64,000 nucleotides of DNA from Lacisediminihabitans changchengi. GTDB taxonomy: Bacteria; Actinomycetota; Actinomycetes; Actinomycetales; Microbacteriaceae. Shown in pieces: positions 51,707 through 61,099 of the stretch. Location of the stretch: positions 937,183 through 1,001,182 of the forward strand of contig NZ_JAEPES010000001.1 of the NCBI RefSeq assembly GCF_016634425.1, in the 5' to 3' direction. Made by a program: the position numbers and the translations under genes. Numbering within the stretch: position 1 is the stretch's first letter; each line of letters begins with the position of its first letter. Below the pieces are notes generated by a model. The model did no database searches. It saw only the letters and a program-made list of their open reading frames with translations, and had not been told where the DNA came from.

Positions 51707-53038
51707 CTAGAACCAGATACTCAGCCACGGCGTCGTCGCCGCATGGAACGTGCGGTCGAGCACCGCTGCGGCACCGGGTGTGAGTTCTTGGATGCGACCG
51801 GCCCGAAAAAGTGTGCTGGCCGACACTCCGCCCAGGTAGATCGAGCCGAGCTCGTTCACGGTCAGTGCGACGGCAGCCGTATCACCCGGAATGTCGCCCT
51901 CGAGTTCTGAGACGACCGCGGTGCCATCGGCCTGTACCGTCAGCAGGAATCGGCCAGCGGCATACATGAGCGGATCGGAGACGTCGAGCACGAAGTGTCC
52001 CGGCGTGTGATAGCGCCGCCCGGTCAGCATGGCGGGGACGTCGAGGATGCGGATCCAGAGGTGTTCGCGCTCGTCATGCTTGACCACCGCGCGTGCGTCG
52101 TCGACCTGCCAGTAGACGGGTTCATCGATCGAGCGGAGCGGAGCGCGGATCTCGCCCACGAGGTCGAGCTCGATGAGGAATCGCCAGAGCGCGGCATAGG
52201 CGTCGTCGGTGGCGCTGACCAGGTAGTGCAGTTCGACCACCGCGCGCGCCACCGTGGTGCGGGTCTCTTCGAGCACCTTGTAGACCGCGAAGCCCTGCGG
52301 CACACCGTGCTCGTCGGCGTAGCGGATGAAGCGCAGGGACTTGGCCTGTTCCTCCAGCCCCACCCCGCGGCCGATCAGACGCTCCCAGAGCACTCCGTCG
52401 AAAGACATCTGCCCGGGAGTCGCCAGGCGCACCCGCTCGACCAGTTCTGCACCCTCGGTGACAAGTCGGTCTGCCTCGACGAATTGCACTCGGCCCGGCA
52501 CCATCGGACCAGTCCACGTGACACGCGAGGTGTCGATAGTCCAGTCGGCCGCCATCGCCGCGGGTGCGAATCCCCAGCGCGAGTAGATGGTCGCCTCGGA
52601 CACTGTCAGCGCGACCACCGGCAGCCCCAGCGCCTGCGCGGTGCGCAATTCAGCCTCGATGAGCGCCCCGGCGACCCCGCGTCGGCGATGGGTGGGGGAG
52701 ACGGTGACGGCAGAGACAGCCCATGCCCCGAGGGAAAGATGACCGGGAACGCTCAGCTGGCTCGGCCATCCGGCCACGGTGGCGACGGGAGTGGCCGGGT
52801 CGAGCAGGGTCTCGTCCCAGACACCGCTATTGCGGCGCTGCCCCGCCGTGACCCGACGTGCCTCGACCACCTCCGGGGTTGCTCGACCGTCCTGAAACCC
52901 TCGACCGACTGCACCGAGCCATGAGGCGAACGCCGCGGCGTCGTCGGTGTCGAGCAGCGACATCCGCAGCCCCTGTCGGGCGAGCCCGGTGGCCGATTCC
53001 ACGTCGATCGGAAGCGTGAGGTAAGCGTCGTCGGTCAT
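51707..53038 (-). CDS. Eis-like GNAT N-acetyltransferase
   Basis: A 443-residue protein with a GNAT fold at residues 20-160 (VTVSPTHRRRGVAGALIEAELRTAQALG, with acetyl-CoA motif RRRGVAGAL; ATIYSRWGFAP), a second GNAT-like region and a sterol-carrier-like C-terminal domain. The protein ends in SIWF; the Eis family uses its terminal carboxylate in catalysis. Eis enzymes acetylate aminoglycosides and other amines. The physiological substrate here is unknown. Confidence 0.88.
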   Translation of the reverse strand: MTDDAYLTLPIDVESATGLARQGLRMSLLDTDDAAAFASWLGAVGRGFQDGRATPEVVEARRVTAGQRRNSGVWDETLLDPATPVATVAGWPSQLSVPGHLSLGAWAVSAVTVSPTHRRRGVAGALIEAELRTAQALGLPVVALTVSEATIYSRWGFAPAAMAADWTIDTSRVTWTGPMVPGRVQFVEADRLVTEGAELVERVRLATPGQMSFDGVLWERLIGRGVGLEEQAKSLRFIRYADEHGVPQGFAVYKVLEETRTTVARAVVELHYLVSATDDAYAALWRFLIELDLVGEIRAPLRSIDEPVYWQVDDARAVVKHDEREHLWIRILDVPAMLTGRRYHTPGHFVLDVSDPLMYAAGRFLLTVQADGTAVVSELEGDIPGDTAAVALTVNELGSIYLGGVSASTLFRAGRIQELTPGAAAVLDRTFHAATTPWLSIWF

Positions 53039-53090
53039 CCCTTGAGGCTAGTGGCGACGGGCACACTCGCGAAGATGTTTCAATGGCTGC

Positions 53091-54386
53091 ATGGCTTCCG
53101 ACCGCAGCGCCCTCGACAGAACCGCAGCCCTGATCCACCTCGACGATCTCGCCGCGTTCGTCGCCGCGTCGCCGTCGTCGTTCCACGCGGTGGCCGAAGC
53201 CGCCAGCAGGCTCGATGCCGCGGGCTTCACCGAAATGGCCGAGACGGATGACTGGGGCTCGGGCACGGGCAAGCACTACGTTCTGCGCGACGGGGCGATA
53301 ATCGCGTGGTCTGCCCCGGCATCCGCTGTCGCCCCCACGCCCTTCCGTATCGTGGGTACCCACACCGACTCACCCGGATTCAAACTCAAGCCGAAGCCGA
53401 GCACGTCTGCGTTCGGCTGGCAGCAGGCCGGCGTCGAGATCTACGGCGGGCCCCTGTACAACTCCTGGCTCGACCGCGAGCTGGAGTTCGCCGGCCGCCT
53501 GGTTTTCGCCGATGGCAGCACGGCGTTGGTGCGCACCGGGCCGTTCCTGCGCATTCCTCAGCTCGCCGTGCACCTCGACCGCAGCGTCAACGTCGAGGGC
53601 CTGAAGCTCAATCCGCAGCAGCACCTGAACCCCGTCATCGGTGTCGGGGGGCCCGGCAGCTCCGACATCGTCGGCGCTCTCGCGGCCCTGGCCGGACGTG
53701 CTGGAGAGGAGGTCGCCGGCTACGACGTGGTGGTCGCCGACACCAATCCCGGTCGCGTATTCGGAGCCGATCGCGAACTCTTCGCGAGTGGGCGGCTCGA
53801 TAATCTCTCCTCGGTGCATGCCGGACTCACCGCGCTTCTCGCCGCGGCAGATCCGGTCGAGTCGATCTCGGTGTTCGCGGCCTTCGACCACGAAGAGGTC
53901 GGCAGCGAGACCCGTTCCGGGGCAGCCGGCCCATTCCTCTCCGATGTCCTCACCCGGCTCAGCCCCGATCCGGTGCTGCGAGCCCGGGCCATCGCCGGCA
54001 GCTGGTGCTTCTCGGCCGATGCCGGGCATGCCATCCATCCGAACTATCCAGACCGACATGACCCCGTGAACCGGCCGCTGGTCAACGGGGGACCGTTGCT
54101 CAAGATCAACGCCAACCAGCGCTACGCGACGGATGCCGGCGGCGCGGCCGAGTGGGCGGCCGCCTGCGCGCGGGCCGGCGTCGCCTATCAGGAGTTCGTT
54201 TCGAACAATGCGGTGCCGTGCGGCTCGACAATCGGGCCGATCACCGCGACCCGTCTGGGGATCCGCACCGTCGACATCGGCATCCCGCTGCTGAGCATGC
54301 ACTCGGCGCGCGAGATGTGCGGGGTGGGCGACCCGCACGCACTCAGCCGAGCGCTCGCTGCCTTCTTTTCCCCGAGCGGGGACTGA
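53091..54386 (+). CDS. M18 family aminopeptidase
   Basis: A 431-residue cytosolic metallopeptidase of the aspartyl-aminopeptidase type. Family blocks include SSFHAVAEAASRLDAAGF, RIVGTHTDSPGFKLKP (first metal His/Asp), FAAFDHEEVGSETRSGA (catalytic Glu pair), SADAGHAIHPNY and MHSARE at the end. M18 enzymes are dodecamers that remove N-terminal residues. The start at 53091 (ATGGCTTCC) follows a poor ribosome-binding site. Confidence 0.93.
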   Translation: MASDRSALDRTAALIHLDDLAAFVAASPSSFHAVAEAASRLDAAGFTEMAETDDWGSGTGKHYVLRDGAIIAWSAPASAVAPTPFRIVGTHTDSPGFKLKPKPSTSAFGWQQAGVEIYGGPLYNSWLDRELEFAGRLVFADGSTALVRTGPFLRIPQLAVHLDRSVNVEGLKLNPQQHLNPVIGVGGPGSSDIVGALAALAGRAGEEVAGYDVVVADTNPGRVFGADRELFASGRLDNLSSVHAGLTALLAAADPVESISVFAAFDHEEVGSETRSGAAGPFLSDVLTRLSPDPVLRARAIAGSWCFSADAGHAIHPNYPDRHDPVNRPLVNGGPLLKINANQRYATDAGGAAEWAAACARAGVAYQEFVSNNAVPCGSTIGPITATRLGIRTVDIGIPLLSMHSAREMCGVGDPHALSRALAAFFSPSGD

Positions 54387-54433
54387 CGACTGAGGAATCG
54401 TCGGCGCGTAGCCGACTCCCACCTCTCGACTCG

Positions 54434-54460
54434 AACGGCGGCCTTTCGGAGCCGCCGTTT
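54434..54460. terminator. Terminator between M18 peptidase and SNF2 genes
   Basis: AACGGCGGC (54434-54442) and GCCGCCGTT (54451-54459), with an 8-nt loop and a T after it. It lies between two convergent genes and can serve either strand. Confidence 0.8.
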
Positions 54461-54477
54461 GCGCGCGGCGCGGTGCG

Positions 54478-57400
54478 CTAGTCCAGGAGCCCGCGGATGT
54501 CGTCAGCGGTGAGGGCAGATCCGAACAACGCCTCGTCGTCCAGCACGGCGTCGAAGAGTTTCGCCTTCTTTGCTTTGAGCGCCATCACCTTCTCCTCGAT
54601 GGTGTCACTCGCCACCAACCGGTAGACGTTCACGGAGCGGCTCTGCCCGATGCGATGCGTGCGGTCGATCGCCTGGCTCTCGGTCGCGGGATTCCACCAC
54701 GGGTCGAGCAGGAAGACGTAGTCGGCCTCGGTGAGGGTGAGACCGAAGCCCCCGGCTTTGAGGCTGATGAGGAAGACCGGGGCGTCGCCGTCTCGGAATG
54801 CCTGGATGACATCCGACCGCTTGCGGGTCGACCCGTCGAGGTACTGATACTCGATACCGGCGGCCGTCATGCGATCGGCCGCTTTACCGAGAAAGCTCGT
54901 GAACTGGCTGAAGACCAGGGCGCGGTGCCCCTCGGCGATCACATCTTCCAGCTGATCGAACAGCACGTCGAGCTTCGACGACGGGATGCTCGAATACTTC
55001 TCGTCGACCAGAGAGGCGTCGAGGCTGAGCATGCGCAGCAGCGTCAGCGACCGGAAGACGATAAAGCGATTGCGGTCGAGATCGTCGATGAGACCGAGCA
55101 GTTTCTGCCGTTCCTTCTGCAGGAACGTGTCGTAGAGCGCCCGGTGCCGCGGCGCCAGCTCGACTTGCAGCACCTGCTCCTGCTTCGGCGGCAGCTCGGG
55201 CGCGACCAGCTCTTTGGTGCGCCGCATCATCAGCGGACGGATGCGGCGGCGGAGCTTGGCCAACAGCTCCGGTGGTGCCCCCGCCGCGATCGGCCGCACG
55301 TATTCCTCGCTGAAGCGACGGGAGGATGCGAACAGCCCGGGTGCCACGATCTGCAGCAGGGACCACAGGTCGAGCAGGCTGTTCTCCATCGGGGTGCCGG
55401 TGATCGCCAGTTTGAACGGTGTCGCGAGGTCCACGGCGCACTGGTGCGCCTTCGAGGCGTGGTTCTTGACGAACTGCGCCTCGTCGAGAATCAGCCCGGC
55501 CCACTCCTGCCCGCTGTACGCCGGAAAGTCGAGCCGGAACAGCGCATACGAGGTGATCAGGATGTCCGCGCCGCGCGCCAGGTCGGCCACCATCGTGTGC
55601 GACTTGGCCTGCGTCTCGGTGACCGCGCGCACCACGAGCTGCGGGGTGAACCGGGCAGCCTCGGCGAGCCAGGTGGAGACCACCGAGGTCGGCGCGACCA
55701 CCAGGAACGGCGCCGCGGCATCCGCTCGGGCGTAGGCGAGCAATGACAGCGTCTGCAGGGTCTTGCCGAGCCCCATATCGTCGGCGAGGATGCCGCCCAA
55801 CCGCTGACGCCACAGAAACGCCAGCCAGTCGAATCCCTCCTGCTGGTACGGCCGCAGTGTTGCATCGACTCCAGCGGGAAGGGCTGTGCTCGGCACCGAC
55901 TGCACATCGAGGAGCCCTCTCGCACTGTCCCGCCAGTCGACCGCCTGCTCGGTCTCGTCGGCGAGATCCTCGAAGTCGGCCCAGAGGCTCGCGTGGTAGC
56001 GGCTGATCCGCGGCGCGGTCTCCCACTCGTCGAGCTCGCCCGCCTCCTCGATCAGTCGGCGCAGTTCGGCGAACACGGGCTGGTCGAGCGAAAGATAAGA
56101 ATTATCGACGAGGAGCAGCTTCTTCTTTCCCGCAACCAGAGCGGTGAACAGCGGGGTGAACGGCACGTCCCTGCCCTGCACGGTCACGTAGACACCCAGA
56201 TCGAACCAGTCACGATGCTCGGTCTCGACGGTCTTCACAACCAACTTCGGCGTCTCGGTGAGTTCCCGGTAATCGGGACGCTCGCCGACCGTCTCGACGA
56301 TCAGGCCGTCGAGTGCCTCGAGCTGGGGAAGCAGCCGGTCAGCGAACTCCGCCGCATCGAGTCCCGCGAGGGTCGCCGGTCGTACCGGGAATAGGCGCTG
56401 GGCCCGATCGAGAATGGCGGCCTCCTCGGCGGCGTCCCGCAGATCGAGGTCGCGCGCGGAATCGGTCGATGCGAAGGGAAGCTCCACCTCGCCGTAGCGC
56501 CACGACCAGTCGATGCTCAGAACCTGCTGCGGCTCGTGGTCGGCCGTGGTCGTCGCGCCCTTCGCGCCGGCCTTGCTCCCGGCCTTCGTCTTGGCTTTCT
56601 TCTCGGTGCCATCTGTGCCCGTTCCGACTGTGCCAGTACTGACAGTGCCGGTTCCGAACGTCACGGTGAGCACGAGCGACGGGGGAGGCACGTCGGGCAG
56701 GGAGACAGAGCCGTCCGAACTGCTCACCGCGATGCTTCGCGTCAGCGCCGGGTAATAGTCACGCACGAACTCGGGCACGTCGGCGGCGGGCACCACGAGG
56801 TCGTCCACACGCTCGAGCAGTCCGCGCTGGCGCTCGGTGAGCGGCTCCGCAGTTGGCGCGAGGGTGAACGCCATGCGCGGCTCATGTTGCCAGGAATAGA
56901 CCCCGTGATCGCCGATCGCGCCGACCATGGAGACCGGATGTTCGCGGCCGTCGATCATCACGACCGGAGCGAGGCGGAGGTCTCCGTCGACATCCGTTCG
57001 AGCGTCCATTCCGAGGCTCACCTCGGCACCCAGGCTGACCGCGGTGTCCTTTTTCCCGGTCAGCAGCGGGATCTCGAGCGCAGTCGCATCGCCCAACAGG
57101 CGCCAGAGCAGCGGGCTCTGGAAGTCGTCGAGGTACAGCCAGTCGGGTTCTTGGATGCCATAGGCGTCTCTGACCGACCGGTGCAGCGCCGCGAACTGGG
57201 CGAACCAGCGCAGAACGGTGGCGTCGAGTTGCAGGCGATTGACCTGATAGGCCAGCGTGCTCCAGGTCACGCCCGCGCGCACCCAGTTGCCGGTGGCACT
57301 GCGGATGACCGGGCGCACGGCCAACCGGAATGGCCCGGGTATGGCGCCGCCCTCGGCACCGGTCGCCGTGCGGGCCACCGGACCGTTCCAGCGATTGCGG

Positions 57401-58038
57401 GAGCGCGGGATCAGCTCGCGCAATTCGAAGAGCAGACCAAGCCGCGCGGTTCGGGTGTCGCCGGTGGCGGTACGGCCGCTGGTAGTTCTGCCGGGGGTGC
57501 TGCTGCCGGCCAGCGCGGTAATCGCGGACTTCCAGCCGGGGTCGGCGACGAGTGCCTGAGTGCCGGGTCGGGCGGCGTCGGTCAGATCAGAGTCTGGCCA
57601 GTCGGTGCCGAGTGGGTCAGCGCCGAGTGGGTTAGCGCCGGGCGGTTTGGCGCCGGACGGCCCACTTTCGAGCCCGCTGCGTTCCTTCAGTCCGCCGCCC
57701 CCCAGGTCGCCGACCCCGCCGCGTTCGCGCAGGATGGCGGCGTTGTTGGCCAGGATCAGCGCGGCGACGTGTTTGCAGTCGAAGGCCATGGGGCAGCTGC
57801 ATGCACTGCTGCGCGGGGAGGCGAATTCTCCGCTGGGCTCAGACAGCGTGACACGAGTGCGGTATGGCAACGCCGAGCCGCCCTGGACTCTGCCCGAAAG
57901 GCGCCTGCTCTCGGCGTCCCACTCGATCTCGTCCACTGCGCCACCGCGCGAATAGCTCTGCCCGCGCTGAAACGAGGTGCGGCCGACGAGACGGGAGATG
58001 TCGACGACGTCCACCAGCGGAGCGACCTCGGGCGACAT
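54478..58038 (-). CDS. SNF2-family DNA translocase with SWIM zinc finger
   Basis: A 1186-residue protein. Near residue 80-95 a SWIM zinc finger is visible (CSCPMAFDCKHVAAL). The SNF2 core occupies the C-terminal ~480 residues: Walker A in DDMGLGKTLQT, DEAQ box ILDEAQFVKN, and helicase domain 2 ending SLKAGGFGLTLTEADYVFLLDPWWNPATESQAIDRTHRIGQ. The central ~500 residues are the bacterial SNF2-associated domain. It remodels or translocates on double-stranded DNA; the cellular task is unknown. Two 15-bp tandem arrays, encoding a PLGAN/PPGAK-type and a GTVGTGTDG-type repeat, lie in the linker segments. Confidence 0.9.
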   Translation of the reverse strand: MSPEVAPLVDVVDISRLVGRTSFQRGQSYSRGGAVDEIEWDAESRRLSGRVQGGSALPYRTRVTLSEPSGEFASPRSSACSCPMAFDCKHVAALILANNAAILRERGGVGDLGGGGLKERSGLESGPSGAKPPGANPLGADPLGTDWPDSDLTDAARPGTQALVADPGWKSAITALAGSSTPGRTTSGRTATGDTRTARLGLLFELRELIPRSRNRWNGPVARTATGAEGGAIPGPFRLAVRPVIRSATGNWVRAGVTWSTLAYQVNRLQLDATVLRWFAQFAALHRSVRDAYGIQEPDWLYLDDFQSPLLWRLLGDATALEIPLLTGKKDTAVSLGAEVSLGMDARTDVDGDLRLAPVVMIDGREHPVSMVGAIGDHGVYSWQHEPRMAFTLAPTAEPLTERQRGLLERVDDLVVPAADVPEFVRDYYPALTRSIAVSSSDGSVSLPDVPPPSLVLTVTFGTGTVSTGTVGTGTDGTEKKAKTKAGSKAGAKGATTTADHEPQQVLSIDWSWRYGEVELPFASTDSARDLDLRDAAEEAAILDRAQRLFPVRPATLAGLDAAEFADRLLPQLEALDGLIVETVGERPDYRELTETPKLVVKTVETEHRDWFDLGVYVTVQGRDVPFTPLFTALVAGKKKLLLVDNSYLSLDQPVFAELRRLIEEAGELDEWETAPRISRYHASLWADFEDLADETEQAVDWRDSARGLLDVQSVPSTALPAGVDATLRPYQQEGFDWLAFLWRQRLGGILADDMGLGKTLQTLSLLAYARADAAAPFLVVAPTSVVSTWLAEAARFTPQLVVRAVTETQAKSHTMVADLARGADILITSYALFRLDFPAYSGQEWAGLILDEAQFVKNHASKAHQCAVDLATPFKLAITGTPMENSLLDLWSLLQIVAPGLFASSRRFSEEYVRPIAAGAPPELLAKLRRRIRPLMMRRTKELVAPELPPKQEQVLQVELAPRHRALYDTFLQKERQKLLGLIDDLDRNRFIVFRSLTLLRMLSLDASLVDEKYSSIPSSKLDVLFDQLEDVIAEGHRALVFSQFTSFLGKAADRMTAAGIEYQYLDGSTRKRSDVIQAFRDGDAPVFLISLKAGGFGLTLTEADYVFLLDPWWNPATESQAIDRTHRIGQSRSVNVYRLVASDTIEEKVMALKAKKAKLFDAVLDDEALFGSALTADDIRGLLD
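56615..56659. repeat. 15-bp tandem repeat, 3 copies, in the SNF2 gene (second array)
   Basis: Units GTGCCCGTTCCGACT, GTGCCAGTACTGACA and GTGCCGGTTCCGAAC. They encode the GTVSTGTVGTGTDGT segment next to a Lys/Ala-rich low-complexity patch. Confidence 0.75.
57605..57664. repeat. 15-bp tandem repeat, 4 copies, in the SNF2 gene (first array)
   Basis: Four units of GTGCCGAGTGGGTCA type encode a PLGAD/PLGAN/PPGAK pentapeptide series just after the SWIM finger, between it and the rest of the protein. Confidence 0.82.
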
Positions 58039-58119
58039 CCGTCTATCGTCCCATGCACATCCGACCGGCCCGGTATACGGTGCGAGAAGCTGCGGTGCTG
58101 CTCGCTACCGGCCTGCCGT

Positions 58120-58455
58120 CTACTGTGCTGCGCGAAGCGGATGTGGGGCGCTCACCCCATGCTCGCCGATCAACCGCCACACGGTCGAGGTGAGAGCCGG
58201 GTACTCCAGCGCGATCTGGCGGAGCACCCGGTAATCGCGCGCGGGGGACGGGCGCAGGCCATCGTTCGCGTTGATGGCATCCGCCCGAAGCAGATAGACC
58301 ACCATCTCGTCGACGGTCGGCAGCTCTTCCATGAACGCCCAGGGGTCTTCGCCAGCCAGCAGCCGCTCATGTACCACGGTGTCGAGCTCTTCATGGGCCT
58401 CTGCACGCAGCACCTCGAGGCTCGCCCGGCCGCGGGGCTGGTGAGTTTGAGGCAT
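58120..58455 (-). CDS. Hypothetical protein
   Basis: A 111-residue acidic soluble protein, largely helical (ASLEVLRAEAHEELDTVVHERLLAGEDPWAFMEELPTVDEMVVYLLRADAINANDGLRP). I do not recognise a family. The coding look (high third-position GC) and clean position between two genes argue that it is real. It precedes the SNF2 gene on the opposite transcription side by 81 bp, reading the same way. Confidence 0.6.
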   Translation of the reverse strand: MPQTHQPRGRASLEVLRAEAHEELDTVVHERLLAGEDPWAFMEELPTVDEMVVYLLRADAINANDGLRPSPARDYRVLRQIALEYPALTSTVWRLIGEHGVSAPHPLRAAQ

Positions 58456-58511
58456 TCGTCAAGCCTACGACGGGGCACGCAGCGAGGCTGAACGACGGCT
58501 CCATCGGCGGG

Positions 58512-59456
58512 TCATCCGACGATTGAGAGGGGAGTGCCGAGCGGAAGGGCGTCGACAGCCCGCACGGCGTCCTCGCCCAGCCGCACGCAGCCGTGGGAGA
58601 CCGCGCCGGTCGCCGTGCGCTCGTAGTGGATTCCGATCAGACCGCCGTCGGATCCGCCGAAAGGTTCGTCGGCCGCGGCGGAGTGCAGCGAACTGAGCTG
58701 CACCCGAAAACGCGTCTGATGCTGATTCGCGTCGAGGTAGCGTGCCTGCAGGTAGCCGGTCACGCCCTGCGGAGTCGGGGTGGCCGCAGTGCCGACCCCG
58801 ACGGCGAAACTCTTCGCCGGCGCGCCCTCCGTCACGATCGACAGGGTCTGGTGCGAGACGGCTATCACGATGCTGCTCGTGAGCGCTCTGGGCTGGGTGA
58901 GCAGCGCGACCGGCATCCACCCTGCCGTCTGGGCTGGTGCCGATCCGCCATTTTGTGACGGAAGAACGGACCGGGCTGGGGTAAGCACCAGCGCCCAGCG
59001 CTTCTGCAAAGCCACTCGCACGACCACGGTCGGCTCACCGAGGAAGTTGGTGGCCGCGAACCGGGCGATCGGCGGCCCGCCAGGCTCCGCCGAGAGCAGA
59101 GCATCCGCGCGGAGGGAGTACGCCACCCGCGCGAGTTCGGTGACCTGCGGTGACGCGTACTCCGGCAGGCCGGGGATGACGGCGTCGTATCGTGCCTCGG
59201 GGAGTGACGCCGGATCGACGGGAGGGGGCTCGGCCGGAGCCGTCGCCGTTGGCGCGGGCGAGCTGGGCGACGGGGTGCCCGCTGGCAGCTTTCCATTCGG
59301 CGACTGTGATGCGTCCCCCGCGATCACAGGCGCCACCGCAGACGGACCGGTGGGCATCGGTGCGCGGTGGGCGAGAGCGACCGCGGCGCCCGGAAGGGCG
59401 ACGCTGGATGCGGCGGCGACCAGCACCATCACGATCGCCGTGCGCGAGGCTCCCAC
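58512..59456 (-). CDS. L,D-transpeptidase (YkuD domain)
   Basis: A 314-residue exported protein with an N-terminal hydrophobic segment (MVLVAAASSVALPGAAVALA), a Pro/Ser/Thr-rich linker and a C-terminal YkuD domain. The active-site motif HxxxxxGxxSHGCVRL is found as IGIHYE...VSHGCVRLGEDAV with the catalytic Cys. Upstream SIVIAVSHQTLSIVTEG is the start of the fold. It forms 3-3 cross-links or anchors proteins to peptidoglycan. It lies 4 bp after the thioester-like gene, in one operon. Confidence 0.93.
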   Translation of the reverse strand: MGASRTAIVMVLVAAASSVALPGAAVALAHRAPMPTGPSAVAPVIAGDASQSPNGKLPAGTPSPSSPAPTATAPAEPPPVDPASLPEARYDAVIPGLPEYASPQVTELARVAYSLRADALLSAEPGGPPIARFAATNFLGEPTVVVRVALQKRWALVLTPARSVLPSQNGGSAPAQTAGWMPVALLTQPRALTSSIVIAVSHQTLSIVTEGAPAKSFAVGVGTAATPTPQGVTGYLQARYLDANQHQTRFRVQLSSLHSAAADEPFGGSDGGLIGIHYERTATGAVSHGCVRLGEDAVRAVDALPLGTPLSIVG

Positions 59457-59460
59457 GTGC

Positions 59461-60519
59461 TCACCCGCTCACGATGGGGAGCCGGTGAACGGCCGCCGGC
59501 GGCGCCGTGGGCGCAGGCGGCGGCGAGGTCGGCGCGGGAGCCGGGGGCACGGGCGGGGGAGGAATGACGCGGTCGCGGACATCCGTCGCCGTTGCCGAGA
59601 AGACGAGCGAGCGCATGGCGCCGGATGCGGTCAGCGTCTGAGCGCCCGGCGTCGAATACAGGTGGACCGTCGCGGCCGGCCCGCCGGGCGCCGTGAAGTC
59701 GTCGCTCTTCGCCGTGACGCGATACGGAGCGCCGTCGGCCGGAGGAACTGCTGTTACGGCGAGGTGCGCTCCGTTCGGCACCGCCTGCCGCGTGGGGCTA
59801 CCGGTGTCGGCGAAGACTCCGTTGGTGAGAGTGACGGTCCCGGTAGCTTCGGCCGGGGTGGTAGCGACATCGAGGTAACCCGTGAAGTCGCTGGTGGCGT
59901 CGATCGAGAGGCTGAGCGTCGCCGAACCCACCGGCGGAACGTAGGCCGCGGCCTCGGCGCGATACTGGTCGGCCAAAGCTTGGATGCTCGGACGCAACTC
60001 TGCCGGCGCGCGACCGAGCACGTACGCATCCCCGCCCTCGGCCTGGTAGCTGGCGTTGCTCGCAATGCTCCACACGGCCATGGCCACCGCGGCAGAGGTG
60101 GTGTCGTCTGCGGTATTGCCGTGACGAGCGAGCAGCGAATTCAATTGGATCATCGCCGTCTCGCTGAGGCCGTTCACTTGGCCGACCATGCCAGCGTCGG
60201 TGGTCGGCTTGTCGAGTGGGCTCGGTCTGCCCGGCTCGATGCAATAGCTGACCGAGCCGTCGGGGTTGAGGTAGCCGCCGAGGTGCCAGGCCGGCAGGCC
60301 GTCCCGTTCGTACCCCGGGCCGAGAGTCGCGGCATGGGCGGTCACCGGCAGTGCCGTCACCCCGGAGAGTATGGCGCCTCCGACCAGCGCCACCGTGGCG
60401 ATCCAGAGGGCGAGACGTGACGCCCGGAGGCGGCGTCGTGGCGCGGTATGCACCGGTTGCGAACGACGCGGCGGTCGCAAGCGAAACACGGGTTGAGGAC
60501 GAATACTGTGCGCGGACAT
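59461..60519 (-). CDS. Secreted thioester-domain-like protein with proline-rich tail
   Basis: A 352-residue exported protein. A basic N-terminus and a helix (WIATVALVGGAILSGVTALPVTAHA) form a signal peptide with an AHA cleavage site. Residues ~65-210 resemble a thioester (TQXA) domain: SYCIEPGRPSPL holds the Cys and AVAMAVWSIASN the second block, though the Gln of TQxAIW is not there. A ~110-residue beta-sandwich region and a Pro-rich stretch (PPPPVPPAPAPTSPPPAP) follow; it ends LPIVSG with no LPxTG or membrane anchor. Probably wall-associated. The adjoining L,D-transpeptidase may attach it. Confidence 0.72.
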   Translation of the reverse strand: MSAHSIRPQPVFRLRPPRRSQPVHTAPRRRLRASRLALWIATVALVGGAILSGVTALPVTAHAATLGPGYERDGLPAWHLGGYLNPDGSVSYCIEPGRPSPLDKPTTDAGMVGQVNGLSETAMIQLNSLLARHGNTADDTTSAAVAMAVWSIASNASYQAEGGDAYVLGRAPAELRPSIQALADQYRAEAAAYVPPVGSATLSLSIDATSDFTGYLDVATTPAEATGTVTLTNGVFADTGSPTRQAVPNGAHLAVTAVPPADGAPYRVTAKSDDFTAPGGPAATVHLYSTPGAQTLTASGAMRSLVFSATATDVRDRVIPPPPVPPAPAPTSPPPAPTAPPAAVHRLPIVSG

Positions 60520-60640
60520 CGGAGCGGCTCCCCTCGGCGGACGGCTCCGGATGCCCGGCGCCGATTTCCGACACTAGGAAAAGTCGACGAGCCCACGGCG
60601 TGGTCACGGCAATCTGTGGACAACGGCCGCGCGCGAAAGC

Positions 60641-60649
60641 TGTGGATAA
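60641..60649 (-). other. DnaA-box-like 9-mer
   Basis: TTATCCACA on the minus strand, a perfect DnaA box, lies against the stop codon of the HTH gene. A one-mismatch copy (TTGTCCACA) is 26 bp away at 60615-60623. With no dnaA or dnaN nearby, it is not an origin. Confidence 0.45.
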
Positions 60650-61099
60650 CTACGCGTCGAGGAAGACCCGCTTGTACTTTCGTCCGTCGGCAAGCTCGAC
60701 CGTCTCGGCGCGGAGCTGACCGCGGGACACCCGAAGATACACGGCTTGCGCGGTCACCCCGAGACTCCGCGCGGCCTCGGCGACCGACATCCCGGGCAGG
60801 TCGGTCGGTACGCTGCTGGGCCGCGCCGAACGCTTGCGCCCGGCCTCTACGCGAGAGGCGATTTCGGCGTCCGTTCCCTGCCAACGCCACTTGGCTGCCG
60901 CGGTGCCGAGCCCGGCAGCGTCGGCGATCGCCGGCCAGTCCGCGCCATCGGCCCGGGCATCCCGAACCGCGCCGAGGGTCGCCGGGTCTGCCTCGAGGGC
61001 GGCGATCGCGGTGCGGATCGCGGCCAGGCGATGCAAGGGCTCTTCTGCATCGACAAGCGCGGCCAGCGCGGCCTCGCTCTCGGGCGAGAGGTAGCCCAT
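60650..61099 (-). CDS. Small HTH-domain protein
   Basis: A 149-residue protein. The N-terminal ~90 residues are helical with PESEAALAALVDAEEPLHRLAAIRTAIAAL and GADWPAIADAAGL, a first HTH-like segment; a second is GMSVAEAARSLGVTAQAVYLRVSRG. It looks like a DNA-binding or excisionase-type protein. It overlaps the exporter gene by one base (TGATG), so the two are co-translated. No role known. Confidence 0.75.
   Translation of the reverse strand: MGYLSPESEAALAALVDAEEPLHRLAAIRTAIAALEADPATLGAVRDARADGADWPAIADAAGLGTAAAKWRWQGTDAEIASRVEAGRKRSARPSSVPTDLPGMSVAEAARSLGVTAQAVYLRVSRGQLRAETVELADGRKYKRVFLDA

Noticed and set aside
59461..60519. LPxTG sortase substrate
   Set aside because: The C-terminus ends LPIVSG right at the stop, with no LPxTG, hydrophobic stretch or basic tail.
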